From Granulicoccus phenolivorans DSM 17626 = NBRC 107789 = JCM 15570 (lineage in GTDB: Bacteria; Actinomycetota; Actinomycetes; Propionibacteriales; Propionibacteriaceae), in assembly GCF_000423085.1 (NCBI RefSeq), contig NZ_AUHH01000017.1:18509-82508 (forward strand): 64,000 nucleotides of DNA, read 5' to 3'. The translations under genes and the position numbers were made by a program. The stretch's first letter is position 1, and the number at the start of each line of letters is the position of its first letter. Under the pieces are notes generated by a model. That model was not told the origin of the DNA and did not search any database. It worked only from the letters and a program-made list of their open reading frames with translations. Positions 35,879 through 44,113 of this stretch are shown here, piece by piece.

Positions 35879-36997
35879 ATGCGCATTGCGATCCCCACCG
35901 AGGTGAAGAACCACGAGAACCGCGTTGGCCTGACGCCGGCCGGCGTGGCCGAACTGACTGCCGCCGGCCACGAGATCTTCATCCAGTCCGGGGCCGGGCT
36001 GGGATCCTCGATCACCGACGAGGAGTACGCGAAGCAGGGCGCCGTGCTGATCGACGACCCCGACGAGCTGTGGGAGCGCGGGGAGTTGGTGCTGAAGGTG
36101 AAGGAGCCGGTCGCCGAGGAGTACCACCGGCTGCGCGAGGACCTGGTCCTGTTCACCTATCTGCACCTGGCCGCCGATCGCCCGCTGGCCGACCGGCTGC
36201 TGGCCTCGGGGACCACGGCCCTGGCGTACGAGACGGTCCAGTCGGAGTCCGGGACGCTGCCGCTGCTCTATCCGATGTCGGAGGTGGCCGGGTGTCTGGC
36301 ACCGCAGGTCGGGGCGTATCACCTGATGCAGCCGGAGGGCGGGCGCGGCGTCCTGATGGGCGGCGTCGGCGGGGTGGCGAACGCCCGGGTCGTGGTCATC
36401 GGCGGCGGCGTGGCCGGGCAGCACGCCGCGACGACGGCGCTCGGGATGGGGGCCGATGTGACGGTCCTGGACACCGACATCGACAAGCTGCGTTCGATCT
36501 ACTGGCGCCATCAGAATCGGATCCATGGGCTGGCGTCCACCTCGTTCACGATTGCCGAGCAGGTCCGACAGGCGGATCTGGTGATCGGCGCGGTGCTGAT
36601 TCCCGGAGCCCGGACACCCCGGCTGGTCAGCAATGACCTGGTCGCCGAGATGAAGCCGGGGTCGGTGCTGGTCGACATTGCGGTGGATCAGGGTGGGTGT
36701 TTCGACGACACCCACCCGACCACGCATGACGAGCCGACCTTCCGGGTGCACAACAGCACCTTCTACTGCGTCGCGAACATGCCCGCGGCGGTGCCGAACA
36801 CGAGTACGCAGGCCCTGACGAACGCCACGTTGCCGTATGTGCTGCAGCTGGCGAACCGGGGCTGGCGGGCCGCGCTCGCCGCCAACCCCGCACTGGCCAA
36901 GGGGCTCAATGTGGCCGAGGGCCGGATCACCCATCCCGGCGTCGCCGAATCACTCGGCCTGGAGCTCACGCCGGTGGAGGACATCCTCGCCGACTGA
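35879..36997 (+). CDS. ald: Alanine dehydrogenase
   Basis: Ald reversibly deaminates L-alanine to pyruvate with NAD and links carbon and nitrogen metabolism, often during anaerobic or stationary states. The 372-residue protein starts MRIAIPTEVKNHENRVGLTP, has the catalytic Lys in VLKVKEPVAEEY and His in FTYLHLAAD, the Rossmann motif VVIGGGVAGQHAA, and DIAVDQGGCFDDTHPTTHDE near the end. The length and motifs are complete. Confidence 0.96.
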   Translation: MRIAIPTEVKNHENRVGLTPAGVAELTAAGHEIFIQSGAGLGSSITDEEYAKQGAVLIDDPDELWERGELVLKVKEPVAEEYHRLREDLVLFTYLHLAADRPLADRLLASGTTALAYETVQSESGTLPLLYPMSEVAGCLAPQVGAYHLMQPEGGRGVLMGGVGGVANARVVVIGGGVAGQHAATTALGMGADVTVLDTDIDKLRSIYWRHQNRIHGLASTSFTIAEQVRQADLVIGAVLIPGARTPRLVSNDLVAEMKPGSVLVDIAVDQGGCFDDTHPTTHDEPTFRVHNSTFYCVANMPAAVPNTSTQALTNATLPYVLQLANRGWRAALAANPALAKGLNVAEGRITHPGVAESLGLELTPVEDILAD

Positions 36998-37006
36998 GCG
37001 TTCCGG

Positions 37007-37414
37007 CTAGCCGTCGCGTCGGTCGTACGCCGCCCGGGCCGCCAGCACCGACGGCAACTCGCCCTCGACGAGGCCGATCAGGGCGAGCAATGGTTCGGCG
37101 ATCCGCCGGCCGAGAGTGGTCAGGGCGTACTCCACGTGCGGCGGGATGTTGCTGAGCACATGCCGTTCGACGAACCCGTCGCGCTCCAGTTGATTGAGCG
37201 TCTGGGACAGCATCCGGTCGCTGATCCCATCGATGCGTCGACGAATCTCGCCGAAGCGCAGCGGGGCCTCGGCCAGGAGCAGCGCGGCCAGCGTCAAGGT
37301 GCCCCAGCGACCCGTCAGGTGCTGCAGGGTCTCCCGGGAGGCGCAGGCACTGGAGAACACGTTCGGCGGCGGGATCGCAGCACCGACCGTTTCGGTGTCG
37401 CTGCCAACACTCAC
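37007..37414 (-). CDS. HxlR-family regulator (QorR-like)
   Basis: The 135-residue winged-helix protein has FSSACASRETLQHLTGRWG, with a conserved N-terminal Cys (residue 24) preceding the winged helix, then RFGEIRRRIDGISDRMLSQ and LERDGFVERHV. In the known QorR system such a Cys senses thiol stress. GTG 37414 was chosen because GAGGTGG precedes it and the operator region lies outside the gene; an ATG at 37474 would place the operator inside the coding sequence. It is divergent from the NmrA-type reductase. Confidence 0.86.
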   Translation of the reverse strand: MSVGSDTETVGAAIPPPNVFSSACASRETLQHLTGRWGTLTLAALLLAEAPLRFGEIRRRIDGISDRMLSQTLNQLERDGFVERHVLSNIPPHVEYALTTLGRRIAEPLLALIGLVEGELPSVLAARAAYDRRDG

Positions 37415-37459
37415 CTCAACCACCTCACTTCTGCCCGGGCTCTCAGCATACTCCGCACA

Positions 37460-37504
37460 TAAGCACTTCCTCAAAGGTTGTGCTTACGTTTTGTTAGTGC
37501 TTAC
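37460..37504. promoter_or_regulatory. HxlR (QorR) operator candidate
   Basis: Three half-sites occur in the divergent gap: TAAGCAC (37460-37466), its inverted partner GTGCTTAC (37480-37487) and a direct copy GTGCTTAC (37497-37504), the latter two 17 bases apart. This suits cooperative binding that would control both divergent genes. Confidence 0.55.
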
Positions 37505-37544
37505 ATGTGGGGGTATCACATCTCCGATCGAATGGATCATCACC

Positions 37545-38393
37545 ATGCGTATTGCAGTCACCGGAGCCACCGGCCAGCTCGGCGGTCACATCATCGATTC
37601 CCTGCTCAAGCGCGGCATCCCCGCCGCCGACATCGTCGCGATCGTCCGGAATGAGGCAAAGGCGGCCGGCCTGGCGGCCCGCGGCGTGACGGTCGCGGTG
37701 GCCCCGTACGAGGACGCCGAAGCCCTGCAGCAGGCGTTGACCGGCGTGGACCGGTTGGTCCTGGTGTCCGGCAGCGAGGTCGGCAAGCGACTCGCGCAGC
37801 ACACCAATGTCATCAACGCCGCCCGCGCGGCCGAGGTCGGATTCGTCGCGTACACCAGCCTGCTGAACGCCCCGACCTCGAAGCTGAGCCTGGCACCCGA
37901 GCATGTCGCCACCGAGCGCCTGCTCGCCGAGTCCGGGATCGACCACACGGTCCTGCGCAACGGGTGGTACTGGGAGAACTACGCCAGCGCGCTCGAACCG
38001 GCCAAGGCCACCGGGAAGATGTTCGGCGCGGCCGGCGACGCGAGGGTCGCAGCCGCGGCCCGGGCCGACTACGCCGAGGCGGCCGCGGTGGTGGTGACCG
38101 GTGACGGCCACGTCGGCATGGTCTACGAACTCGGTGGCACCCCGGCGCTGACCTACCCCGAGATTGCCGAGGCCGTGGGGGAGGCGATCGGCGCGGAGGT
38201 CGACTATGTGAATGAGTCCGTGGCCGAGTACCGGGCCGGGCTGGAAGGGGCCGGCCTGCCCGCCGACCTCGCCGGGATGATCGCCGAGTGGGACGCGGCC
38301 ATCGCCGACGGTGCGCTGTACTCCGAGAGCACCGACCTGCAGGACCTGATCGGGCGGCCGGCCACTTCCGCCACCGCTGCCCTTTCCGCCTGA
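37545..38393 (+). CDS. NmrA-family NAD(P)H:quinone oxidoreductase-like (Qor2/YtfG)
   Basis: The 282-residue protein has the atypical-SDR nucleotide motif VTGATGQLGGHII, then VGFVAYTSLLNAP, and YWENYASAL in the substrate region. With a divergent HxlR regulator it reproduces the ytfG-ytfH (qorB-qorR) layout described in other bacteria, in which the reductase detoxifies quinones. Its ATG 37545 is 40 bases from the last operator half-site. Confidence 0.88.
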   Translation: MRIAVTGATGQLGGHIIDSLLKRGIPAADIVAIVRNEAKAAGLAARGVTVAVAPYEDAEALQQALTGVDRLVLVSGSEVGKRLAQHTNVINAARAAEVGFVAYTSLLNAPTSKLSLAPEHVATERLLAESGIDHTVLRNGWYWENYASALEPAKATGKMFGAAGDARVAAAARADYAEAAAVVVTGDGHVGMVYELGGTPALTYPEIAEAVGEAIGAEVDYVNESVAEYRAGLEGAGLPADLAGMIAEWDAAIADGALYSESTDLQDLIGRPATSATAALSA

Positions 38394-38414
38394 CCGACCG
38401 GGTTCGAACCGAGG

Positions 38415-38507
38415 ACCGTCGTTTTCGGTACCGCAGATTCTCCTGAGCCTCAGTCAGGCCACATTTCGGAAGGGCCGGACACGATCTGCTGCACCGAAAA
38501 CGACGGT
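38415..38507. repeat. Inverted-repeat element, copy 2 (93 bp)
   Basis: Starts ACCGTCGTTTTCGGTACCGC and ends GCTGCACCGAAAACGACGGT. Its inner part (CTCCTGAGCCTCAGTCAGGC onward) is almost identical to copy 3, which lies 178 bases downstream. Confidence 0.9.
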
Positions 38508-38569
38508 TTCCCCGGGAGCCTCGGCCGTCCTCATGCTCTGGGCCGCGGTCCGAGGCTTGGGCTCAATCG

Positions 38570-38685
38570 TCACCCCACTGCGCCGAATCCCGCCCGTCGA
38601 GCCCGGATGACGGCCTCGCCCCGACTGGTGGCCCCGAGCTTGCCGAGGATCATCGACACCTGATTGCGGACCGTCTTGGACGCCA
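38570..38685 (-). pseudogene. Remnant of a LuxR-type helix-turn-helix gene
   Basis: On the minus strand, directly inside copy 3, the frame reads LASKTVRNQVSMILGKLGAT followed by SRGEAVIRARRAGFGAVG and a stop. This matches the recognition helix and end of LuxR/NarL regulators (KTVRNHVSNILAKL type). The receiver or effector part and the first HTH helices are missing; the frame enters the inverted repeat without continuing the fold. It lies between repeat copies 2 and 3. The other bases between 38508 and 38569 show nothing. Confidence 0.7.
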
Positions 38686-38778
38686 GCCGTCGTTTTCGGT
38701 GCAGCAGATTCTCCTGAGCCTCAGTCAGGCCACATTTCGGAAGGGCCGGAACGATTCTGCTGCACCGAAAACGACGGT
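38686..38778. repeat. Inverted-repeat element, copy 3 (93 bp)
   Basis: The copy begins GCCGTCGTTTTCGGTGCAGC and ends CTGCACCGAAAACGACGGT. It lies 16 bases before the end of the convergent VOC gene and directly abuts the truncated LuxR remnant. Confidence 0.9.
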
Positions 38779-38794
38779 GACCCCAGGTAAGCGC

Positions 38795-39169
38795 TCACCA
38801 GCCGCCATAGGGGACCGTGAGGATCTCCAGCCGGTGATCGTCGGGATCATTCCAATAGACCCCGCGGCCGCCGTCGTTATGGTTGATCTCGCCCTCCCGG
38901 CGATGGAACGGATCGGCCCAGAAGGTCAGCCCACGGGCCTTGATCCGGCCCCAGATGACGTCGAACTCCTCCTCGCTCACCAGGAACGCGTAATGCTCGG
39001 GGCCCTGGGGCGGATCGTCGACGTAGTCCAGCGAGGTGTCGCCGACCTGCACGGTGGCGAACGGGCCGAAAGAGCCCGGAGGTGCCAGCCCGAGCAATTC
39101 GGTGAGGAAGGTCGCCGAGGCGAGTTTGTCCGTGGCGTGGACGATGGTGTGGTTCAGCGTGACAGTCAT
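38795..39169 (-). CDS. VOC (glyoxalase-fold) protein
   Basis: The 124-residue protein starts MTVTLNHTIVHATDKLASA and has the two beta-alpha-beta modules of the vicinal oxygen chelate fold, ending with YWNDPDDHRLEIL, with the His/Glu pattern of a metal or ligand site. Substrate is unknown. The start is supported by GAGGGGAGATC. Confidence 0.84.
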   Translation of the reverse strand: MTVTLNHTIVHATDKLASATFLTELLGLAPPGSFGPFATVQVGDTSLDYVDDPPQGPEHYAFLVSEEEFDVIWGRIKARGLTFWADPFHRREGEINHNDGGRGVYWNDPDDHRLEILTVPYGGW

Positions 39170-39241
39170 GCCGATCTCCCCTCCAACTCCATGGTGCGCC
39201 CGAACGGCCGCGGAATCATCACCCCGGCGGCCCGGCTCGAG

Positions 39242-41047
39242 CTATGCCTCCGGGGGGTCTTCGGGGTGTTCCGGGCGCAGCGGCCCGGACGGGGTATCGA
39301 AATGGGGGAGCTTGCGTCCCTGGGTGCGCTCGTACCACTCGGCGTACGCCCCGACCGCTGTGGGCAGTGTCGGAAATACGTAGTCCGCACCAACCTCATC
39401 CACAACCCCGGCGCGATCGAGTTCGTGCCACAGATCATCCTTGACCCGCGCGAGGACCAACCGAACGCCCTCCTGCTCGAGCCGCTGGCGCAGGTCCGAC
39501 AACGCGTCCATCGCCGTCAGGTCCACCTCGACATTCGCCTCGGCATTGAGCACCAACCAGTAAACCGGGCCGCGCTCCCGGGCCTCCTCCACCGCCGCAT
39601 AGGCCCGGTGGGCGAAGTCATTGGCGTTGGCGAAGAAGAGGGGAGAGTCGTAGCGATACACCACCAGCCCGGGCACCTGGACCGCCTCGGGATAGTCGTC
39701 GATGTCGTGCATCCCGGCCACCGTGGGGACGTAGCCGAGGATGCCGTCATGCGGGTGCGCGATCCGGCGGATCAGGTCGAGCACCGACAGTCCGATGGCC
39801 ACCCCGATGCCGACCAGGACGTCGAACACCAACACCGACACCGTCGTGGCCAGGCACAGCACCAGCTCGCTGCGCCGGAAGGCGGCAATGCGGCGCAGCT
39901 CGGCCACGTCGATCAACCGGACCGCGGCGAAGATGACCACCGCGGCCAGCGCCGCGGTCGGGAACGTCCCCACCAGCGGACCCAGCCACAGCAAGATCGC
40001 CACCACCAGCACCAACGACACCAGGGAATGCAGTTGGGTCCGGGCGCCCATGGTGTCCGCGATCACCGTCCGGCTCCCGCTGGAACTGATCGGAAAACCC
40101 TGCAGCAACCCGCTGGCCAGATTCGCCCCGCCGAGCGCCAGGAACTCCTGCCGACTGTCGATCCGCTCGTGATGGCGGGTCGCGAAGGCCCGGGCGGTCA
40201 ACACGTTGTCGGTGTACGCCACCACGCTCATCCCGACCGCTGCCGGGAGCAGGGACCACGGATCCAGACCGGTCGGATCCGGCAGCCGCGGCGCCGGAAT
40301 GCCGGCGGGCACCGCGCCGACCACCGCGACCCCCTGGGCGGTCAGATCGAACACGGCGACCACGATGGCGGCGGCCACCATGGCGATCAGCGGGCCGGGC
40401 CAGGTCGGGGCGAACCGGTGCAGCACGAACAGCACGATGAGTACGCCGCCGCTGAGCAGCAGGGTCGGGAGATGGAACTCCGGGAGATGCCGGATCGCGC
40501 TGGCCACCTCCTGGATCACATTGCCCGACGCGACCGGGATCCCGGTCGCCCTGGGGATCTGGCTGACGATCATCAGCACCGCGATGCCGGCCATATAGCC
40601 GACCAGCAGGGGTCGCGACAGCAGTTCGGCGAGAAAACCGAGCCGGGCGATCCAGCCGATCACGCAGACCAGGCCGACGGCGATCGCGAGAGCGGCGGCG
40701 ACATCGGCGTACCGGGCCACGCCGACCGCGGTGATCATGGCACCCACGCCGGCCGCGGTCATCAGCGCCGTGGTCGATTCGGGGCCCACCGAGAGTTGTC
40801 GGGACGATCCGAGTAGCGCGTACACCAGCAGTCCTGGACCCACTGCCCACAGCCCGGTGATGGCGGGCAGGCCGGCTACCTCGGCGTACGCCATCACCTG
40901 CGGGACGAGGTACGCGGTGACGGTGATCCCGGCCAGGATGTCACCACGCAGCCAGGAGCGCCGGTAGTGCAGCAGGACGGCGACACCGGGAAGCAGGCGT
41001 TGCCAGCCTCGGGGACCGGGGCGTCGAGTCGGCGTCGGGCGGGCCAT
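39242..41047 (-). CDS. SulP-family anion transporter with STAS domain
   Basis: The 601-residue protein has the SulP membrane core, with about 12 helices (early LAGITVTAYLVPQVMAYAEV and LLVYALLGSSRQLSVGPEST) and a C-terminal STAS domain (from about residue 460, VYRYDSPLFFANANDFAHRA). SulP proteins move sulfate, bicarbonate or other anions by symport or exchange; the ion here is unknown. The gene ends close to the VOC gene on the same strand. Confidence 0.9.
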   Translation of the reverse strand: MARPTPTRRPGPRGWQRLLPGVAVLLHYRRSWLRGDILAGITVTAYLVPQVMAYAEVAGLPAITGLWAVGPGLLVYALLGSSRQLSVGPESTTALMTAAGVGAMITAVGVARYADVAAALAIAVGLVCVIGWIARLGFLAELLSRPLLVGYMAGIAVLMIVSQIPRATGIPVASGNVIQEVASAIRHLPEFHLPTLLLSGGVLIVLFVLHRFAPTWPGPLIAMVAAAIVVAVFDLTAQGVAVVGAVPAGIPAPRLPDPTGLDPWSLLPAAVGMSVVAYTDNVLTARAFATRHHERIDSRQEFLALGGANLASGLLQGFPISSSGSRTVIADTMGARTQLHSLVSLVLVVAILLWLGPLVGTFPTAALAAVVIFAAVRLIDVAELRRIAAFRRSELVLCLATTVSVLVFDVLVGIGVAIGLSVLDLIRRIAHPHDGILGYVPTVAGMHDIDDYPEAVQVPGLVVYRYDSPLFFANANDFAHRAYAAVEEARERGPVYWLVLNAEANVEVDLTAMDALSDLRQRLEQEGVRLVLARVKDDLWHELDRAGVVDEVGADYVFPTLPTAVGAYAEWYERTQGRKLPHFDTPSGPLRPEHPEDPPEA

Positions 41048-41089
41048 TGGTCAACCGTACTGCCGGGTTCGCCAACGCCGACGCGGGCC

Positions 41090-41596
41090 TCAGGCGTCGC
41101 GTTCCACCAGGCTGATCAGGCCTTCGCCCCAGTGCGTGGCGCGCTCGATCTCGCCCGGCTTGAGCGGACCGTCGGTGTCGGCGACCCAGAAGGACTCGCC
41201 GCGGGCGGCGTGCTCGAAACCGCGCCGGTGCAGGACCTTGTCCGCCGCCTTCGCCGCCGACCCCGGAAGCAGGGGCACCTTGACCCGGGTGTCGAAGGTG
41301 ATCACCGGCAGGTCGGCCCGGGGTGACACCCGATCGATCCACTCCCGCAGGCCGGTATTGACAACAGCGGCCCCGTGATCCGCCGCGTCGGAGCGGGTCT
41401 GTTCGCGCGACATGCTGAACGCGTGGGTCGGTCCGCCGACCACCAGCAGGGTCACTTCGCCCGGAATCTCGGTAGGGGCCGTGTCGGTCCCCACGGTCTG
41501 CACCTGCTGTCCGCTGTTGCGCACCCCGGCGGCGATCGCCTCCGCGATCTCGGCGGTGTTGCCGTACAGAGATTCGTACACGATCAGGGTTGTCAT
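41090..41596 (-). CDS. Flavodoxin-family protein
   Basis: The 168-residue protein has the FMN phosphate loop VYESLYGNTAEIAEAI and the second loop VVGGPTHAFSMSREQTR. It lacks the usual aromatic residues of classical flavodoxins at the third loop, so it may be a flavodoxin-like reductase or electron carrier. ATG 41596 is the first with the conserved MTTLIVYES. It is divergent from the FAD monooxygenase. Confidence 0.86.
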   Translation of the reverse strand: MTTLIVYESLYGNTAEIAEAIAAGVRNSGQQVQTVGTDTAPTEIPGEVTLLVVGGPTHAFSMSREQTRSDAADHGAAVVNTGLREWIDRVSPRADLPVITFDTRVKVPLLPGSAAKAADKVLHRRGFEHAARGESFWVADTDGPLKPGEIERATHWGEGLISLVERDA

Positions 41597-41701
41597 GCCC
41601 CTGCACCCGCTCCCCGGAGCCAGGTCCACCGGAACGCCCGGTGGGTTGCTCCACCTCAATTCTGCGTCTGTCGCCGCCGCGACGCGCCGGGGTCGGCCGA
41701 T

Positions 41702-41717
41702 GGTGACCGAGGTCACC
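41702..41717. promoter_or_regulatory. CRP/GlxR-like palindrome
   Basis: GGTGACCGAGGTCACC contains the GTGA-N6-TCAC core of CRP/FNR-family sites and lies in the divergent gap between flavodoxin and monooxygenase genes. No CRP-type regulator gene lies in the window. Confidence 0.4.
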
Positions 41718-41802
41718 CGGGTCGCCGTCGCGTCGGGGTGCGACCTCTCCGCAGCGATCCGACAGTCGCCCCGTGACGACGGCGCGTGCCGGCCGGCCCG
41801 CC

Positions 41803-41808
41803 TAGCGT
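41803..41808 (+). promoter_or_regulatory. -10-like box TAGCGT before the FAD monooxygenase
   Basis: TAGCGT lies 25 bases before the ATG at 41834, and an SD-like GAAGGGG follows, so this gene probably has a short leader rather than a leaderless start. Confidence 0.4.
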
Positions 41809-41833
41809 GGGCAGCAGCGAGAAGGGGCACCCC

Positions 41834-42892
41834 ATGCAAGGACATGCAACCATCATCGGCGCCGGGATCGCCGGCCTGGCCACAGCCATTGCGCTGCGCC
41901 GCACTGGCTGGACGGTCACCATCCGGGAGCGCGCACTGGCAATCTCGGCCGGCGGAAACGCACTGGGTATGTGGCCGGCCGCGATGACGGCACTCGATGC
42001 GCTGGATCTGGGGGATCGCGTCCGCGCTCACGCGGTGTACGCAGCCGGAGAACGGATCCTCACTCCCGAGGGTGCTCTGCAGTCCCACATCCCACCCAGC
42101 CGGCACGTCTACCTGATTTCGCGCCGGCGCCTGTTGGAAGTCCTCTACGACGCGGTCCCCGAGGGCTTGATCGCATGGGGAACTCCGCTGCGTCCCGGCG
42201 AGGATCTGCCGCCCGGCGACATCATCGTCGGCGCCGACGGGATCCACAGTGTCGTCCGGGAACGGCACTGGGGCACGACCACGGAACGATCGCTGGGCAC
42301 GGTGGCCCTTCGCGGCGATATCTCCGGGGAGGTCAGCGGCGTGACCGAGACCTGGGGCCGGGGTGCGATGTTCGGGGTCACGCCGACCAGCGACCGACGG
42401 ACCAACTGGTTCGCCTGTGTTCGCCCCGGTGTGCTTACTGCTACCGGGGACGGCGTCGCTGCGGACCTGCGAGAGCATTTCGGAACCTGGCATCCTGCGG
42501 TCTCGGCGGTGGTGCACCGGATCACCGACCAGGACGTGGATGCCCGCGACCTGTTCGATGTGCGCCACCGTGGTTCGTACGCCAAGGGACGGGTCGTGCT
42601 GATCGGTGACGCGGCGCATGCGATGGCACCGGACCTGGGCCGGGGCGCCTGCGAAGCACTGGTCGATGCGCTCACCCTGGCCGAGCAGCTCTCCGGCGCC
42701 GATACTCCCGCGCCGGCGTTACGGCAGTTCGATCACCTCCGACGGCATCGCACTCAGCGCTACGTCGCGATCTCCCGGATGCTCAACCGCCTCTCGACCG
42801 GGACCCGGGGGATCCACGTCCGCACGGCACTGCTCGCGCTGCTGCCCAGCGCGGGATCGGCTGCCCAGCGGACCGAGCCCGTCCGAAGCTGA
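41834..42892 (+). CDS. FAD-dependent aromatic-type monooxygenase
   Basis: The 352-residue protein has the FAD motif IIGAGIAGLATAIALRR, the NAD-interacting IIVGADGIHSVVRE and GDAAHAMAPDLGRGACEAL, all marks of group A flavoprotein hydroxylases. Substrate is unknown. ATG 41834 is preceded by GAAGGGG. It ends 73 bases before a two-component system and is separated from it by an 8-2-8 palindrome. Confidence 0.87.
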   Translation: MQGHATIIGAGIAGLATAIALRRTGWTVTIRERALAISAGGNALGMWPAAMTALDALDLGDRVRAHAVYAAGERILTPEGALQSHIPPSRHVYLISRRRLLEVLYDAVPEGLIAWGTPLRPGEDLPPGDIIVGADGIHSVVRERHWGTTTERSLGTVALRGDISGEVSGVTETWGRGAMFGVTPTSDRRTNWFACVRPGVLTATGDGVAADLREHFGTWHPAVSAVVHRITDQDVDARDLFDVRHRGSYAKGRVVLIGDAAHAMAPDLGRGACEALVDALTLAEQLSGADTPAPALRQFDHLRRHRTQRYVAISRMLNRLSTGTRGIHVRTALLALLPSAGSAAQRTEPVRS

Positions 42893-42913
42893 CCGTGGAC
42901 CGTCCCGGCGGAA

Positions 42914-42931
42914 AGTCGCCCCCGGGCGACT
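42914..42931. promoter_or_regulatory. 8-2-8 palindrome upstream of the kinase at 42965
   Basis: AGTCGCCC, two bases, GGGCGACT form a perfect inverted repeat 22 bases upstream of the TACGAT -10 box (42953-42958). The distance suits a response-regulator site controlling its own operon. Confidence 0.45.
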
Positions 42932-42952
42932 GCCGGGCCCAGCTCGCCGACC

Positions 42953-42958
42953 TACGAT
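42953..42958 (+). promoter_or_regulatory. -10 box TACGAT of the kinase operon, leaderless
   Basis: TACGAT is six bases (GGCAGC) before the ATG at 42965. Confidence 0.5.
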
Positions 42959-42964
42959 GGCAGC

Positions 42965-44113
42965 ATGATCGAGGACGATCGCAGTCGGCTCCCGGCTCCC
43001 TCGTGGTTCGACGCGCTGTTGGGGCTGATGGTCACTGTCGTGGTGTCCCTGTTCATCGCCGCGGATATCGGGGACGGCACCGCCGACGGCTGGGCCTACC
43101 TGTGGGCGGTCGGGCTCGGCGGCCTCATGCTGGTCCGGCGTCGGTACCCGGTGTTGGTGGTCATCCTCTCGGCGGTGGCGGTGATCGCGTACCACGCTCT
43201 CGGTTACCCGCCGATCGGAATCGCCGTCCCGCTGGCGACGGCGGTCTTCTCCGCCGCTGAGGCTGGTCGCGCTCCCGTAGCGGTCATCGTCGCGGCGAGC
43301 GTGGTCATCGTCTCGGTGTCGTATCGGCTGCTCGTGGGCCAGAATCCCGCCTTCGTGCTGGCGTACGAGTTGCCCGGGACCGCCCTGCTGCTCGGCGGGG
43401 CGATCGTGCTCGGCGACAGCGTACGATCCCGGCGTGAGTTGCGGCGGCGATCGGAGCAGATCGCCGAGCTGGTCCGCGCGCAGGTGTCCCGGGAAGCCGA
43501 ACAGCGCCTGTTGGGGGAGCGCCTGGGGATCGCCCGGGAACTGCATGATTCGGTCGGGCACGCCCTGACCGTGGTCAATCTGAACACCCAACTGCTGGAG
43601 GAGGCGCTGCAGGACAGCTCCGATCCCGCGGTGCAGCGGTCGCTGGCAGCGATCGCACGGACCACGGCGGCGACCTTCGCGGACCTGCGCCGCACCGTCG
43701 CCAGCCTGCGTCGCGAGGATCCCGGCGGTACACCGCTCGGGTTGGCAGACCTGGCGAGCGCCACCCAGCCGGCCGAGCAGAACGGACTTGCCGTGCACAC
43801 CAGCGTGACGGTGCGTTCGGCCCTGTCGGCGACCCTCGAGAACGCCATCTTCCGGATCGTCCAAGAGGCGATCAACAATGTCGTCCGCCACGCCGATGCC
43901 TCCCGCGTCGAGGTGGTGGTGGCCGAGACCGACCAGGAGGTCAGCGTGCGGATCAGCGACGACGGCAGGGGGAATCCCGAGCAGATCAAACCCGGCGCCG
44001 GAATCGCCGGGATGGCCGAACGGACGCAGTTACTGGGGGGCCGCTTCACCGCGGCCGGCGGGGATCACGGCTTCACCGTCTGCGCTGCGTTTCCCCGGGA
44101 GGTGGCGAGGTGA
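42965..44113 (+). CDS. NarL-type sensor histidine kinase
   Basis: The 382-residue kinase has about five membrane helices, then a HisKA_3 helix LGIARELHDSVGHALTVVNL with the phosphoacceptor His and an ATPase domain ending GIAGMAERTQLLGGRF. It has little extracytoplasmic sequence. The response-regulator gene overlaps its end by four bases. The start appears leaderless. Confidence 0.93.
   Translation: MIEDDRSRLPAPSWFDALLGLMVTVVVSLFIAADIGDGTADGWAYLWAVGLGGLMLVRRRYPVLVVILSAVAVIAYHALGYPPIGIAVPLATAVFSAAEAGRAPVAVIVAASVVIVSVSYRLLVGQNPAFVLAYELPGTALLLGGAIVLGDSVRSRRELRRRSEQIAELVRAQVSREAEQRLLGERLGIARELHDSVGHALTVVNLNTQLLEEALQDSSDPAVQRSLAAIARTTAATFADLRRTVASLRREDPGGTPLGLADLASATQPAEQNGLAVHTSVTVRSALSATLENAIFRIVQEAINNVVRHADASRVEVVVAETDQEVSVRISDDGRGNPEQIKPGAGIAGMAERTQLLGGRFTAAGGDHGFTVCAAFPREVAR

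Noticed and set aside
38415..38778. CRISPR-like array suggested by repeated sequences
   Set aside because: The two 93-bp copies are long, internally inverted and too far apart; there are no short regular repeats with unique spacers and no cas genes.
38699..40816. Plus-strand open frame of 705 codons opposite the SulP gene
   Set aside because: The minus-strand SulP and VOC genes explain the region. The plus frame is His/Asp/Arg-rich antisense and begins in a repeat.
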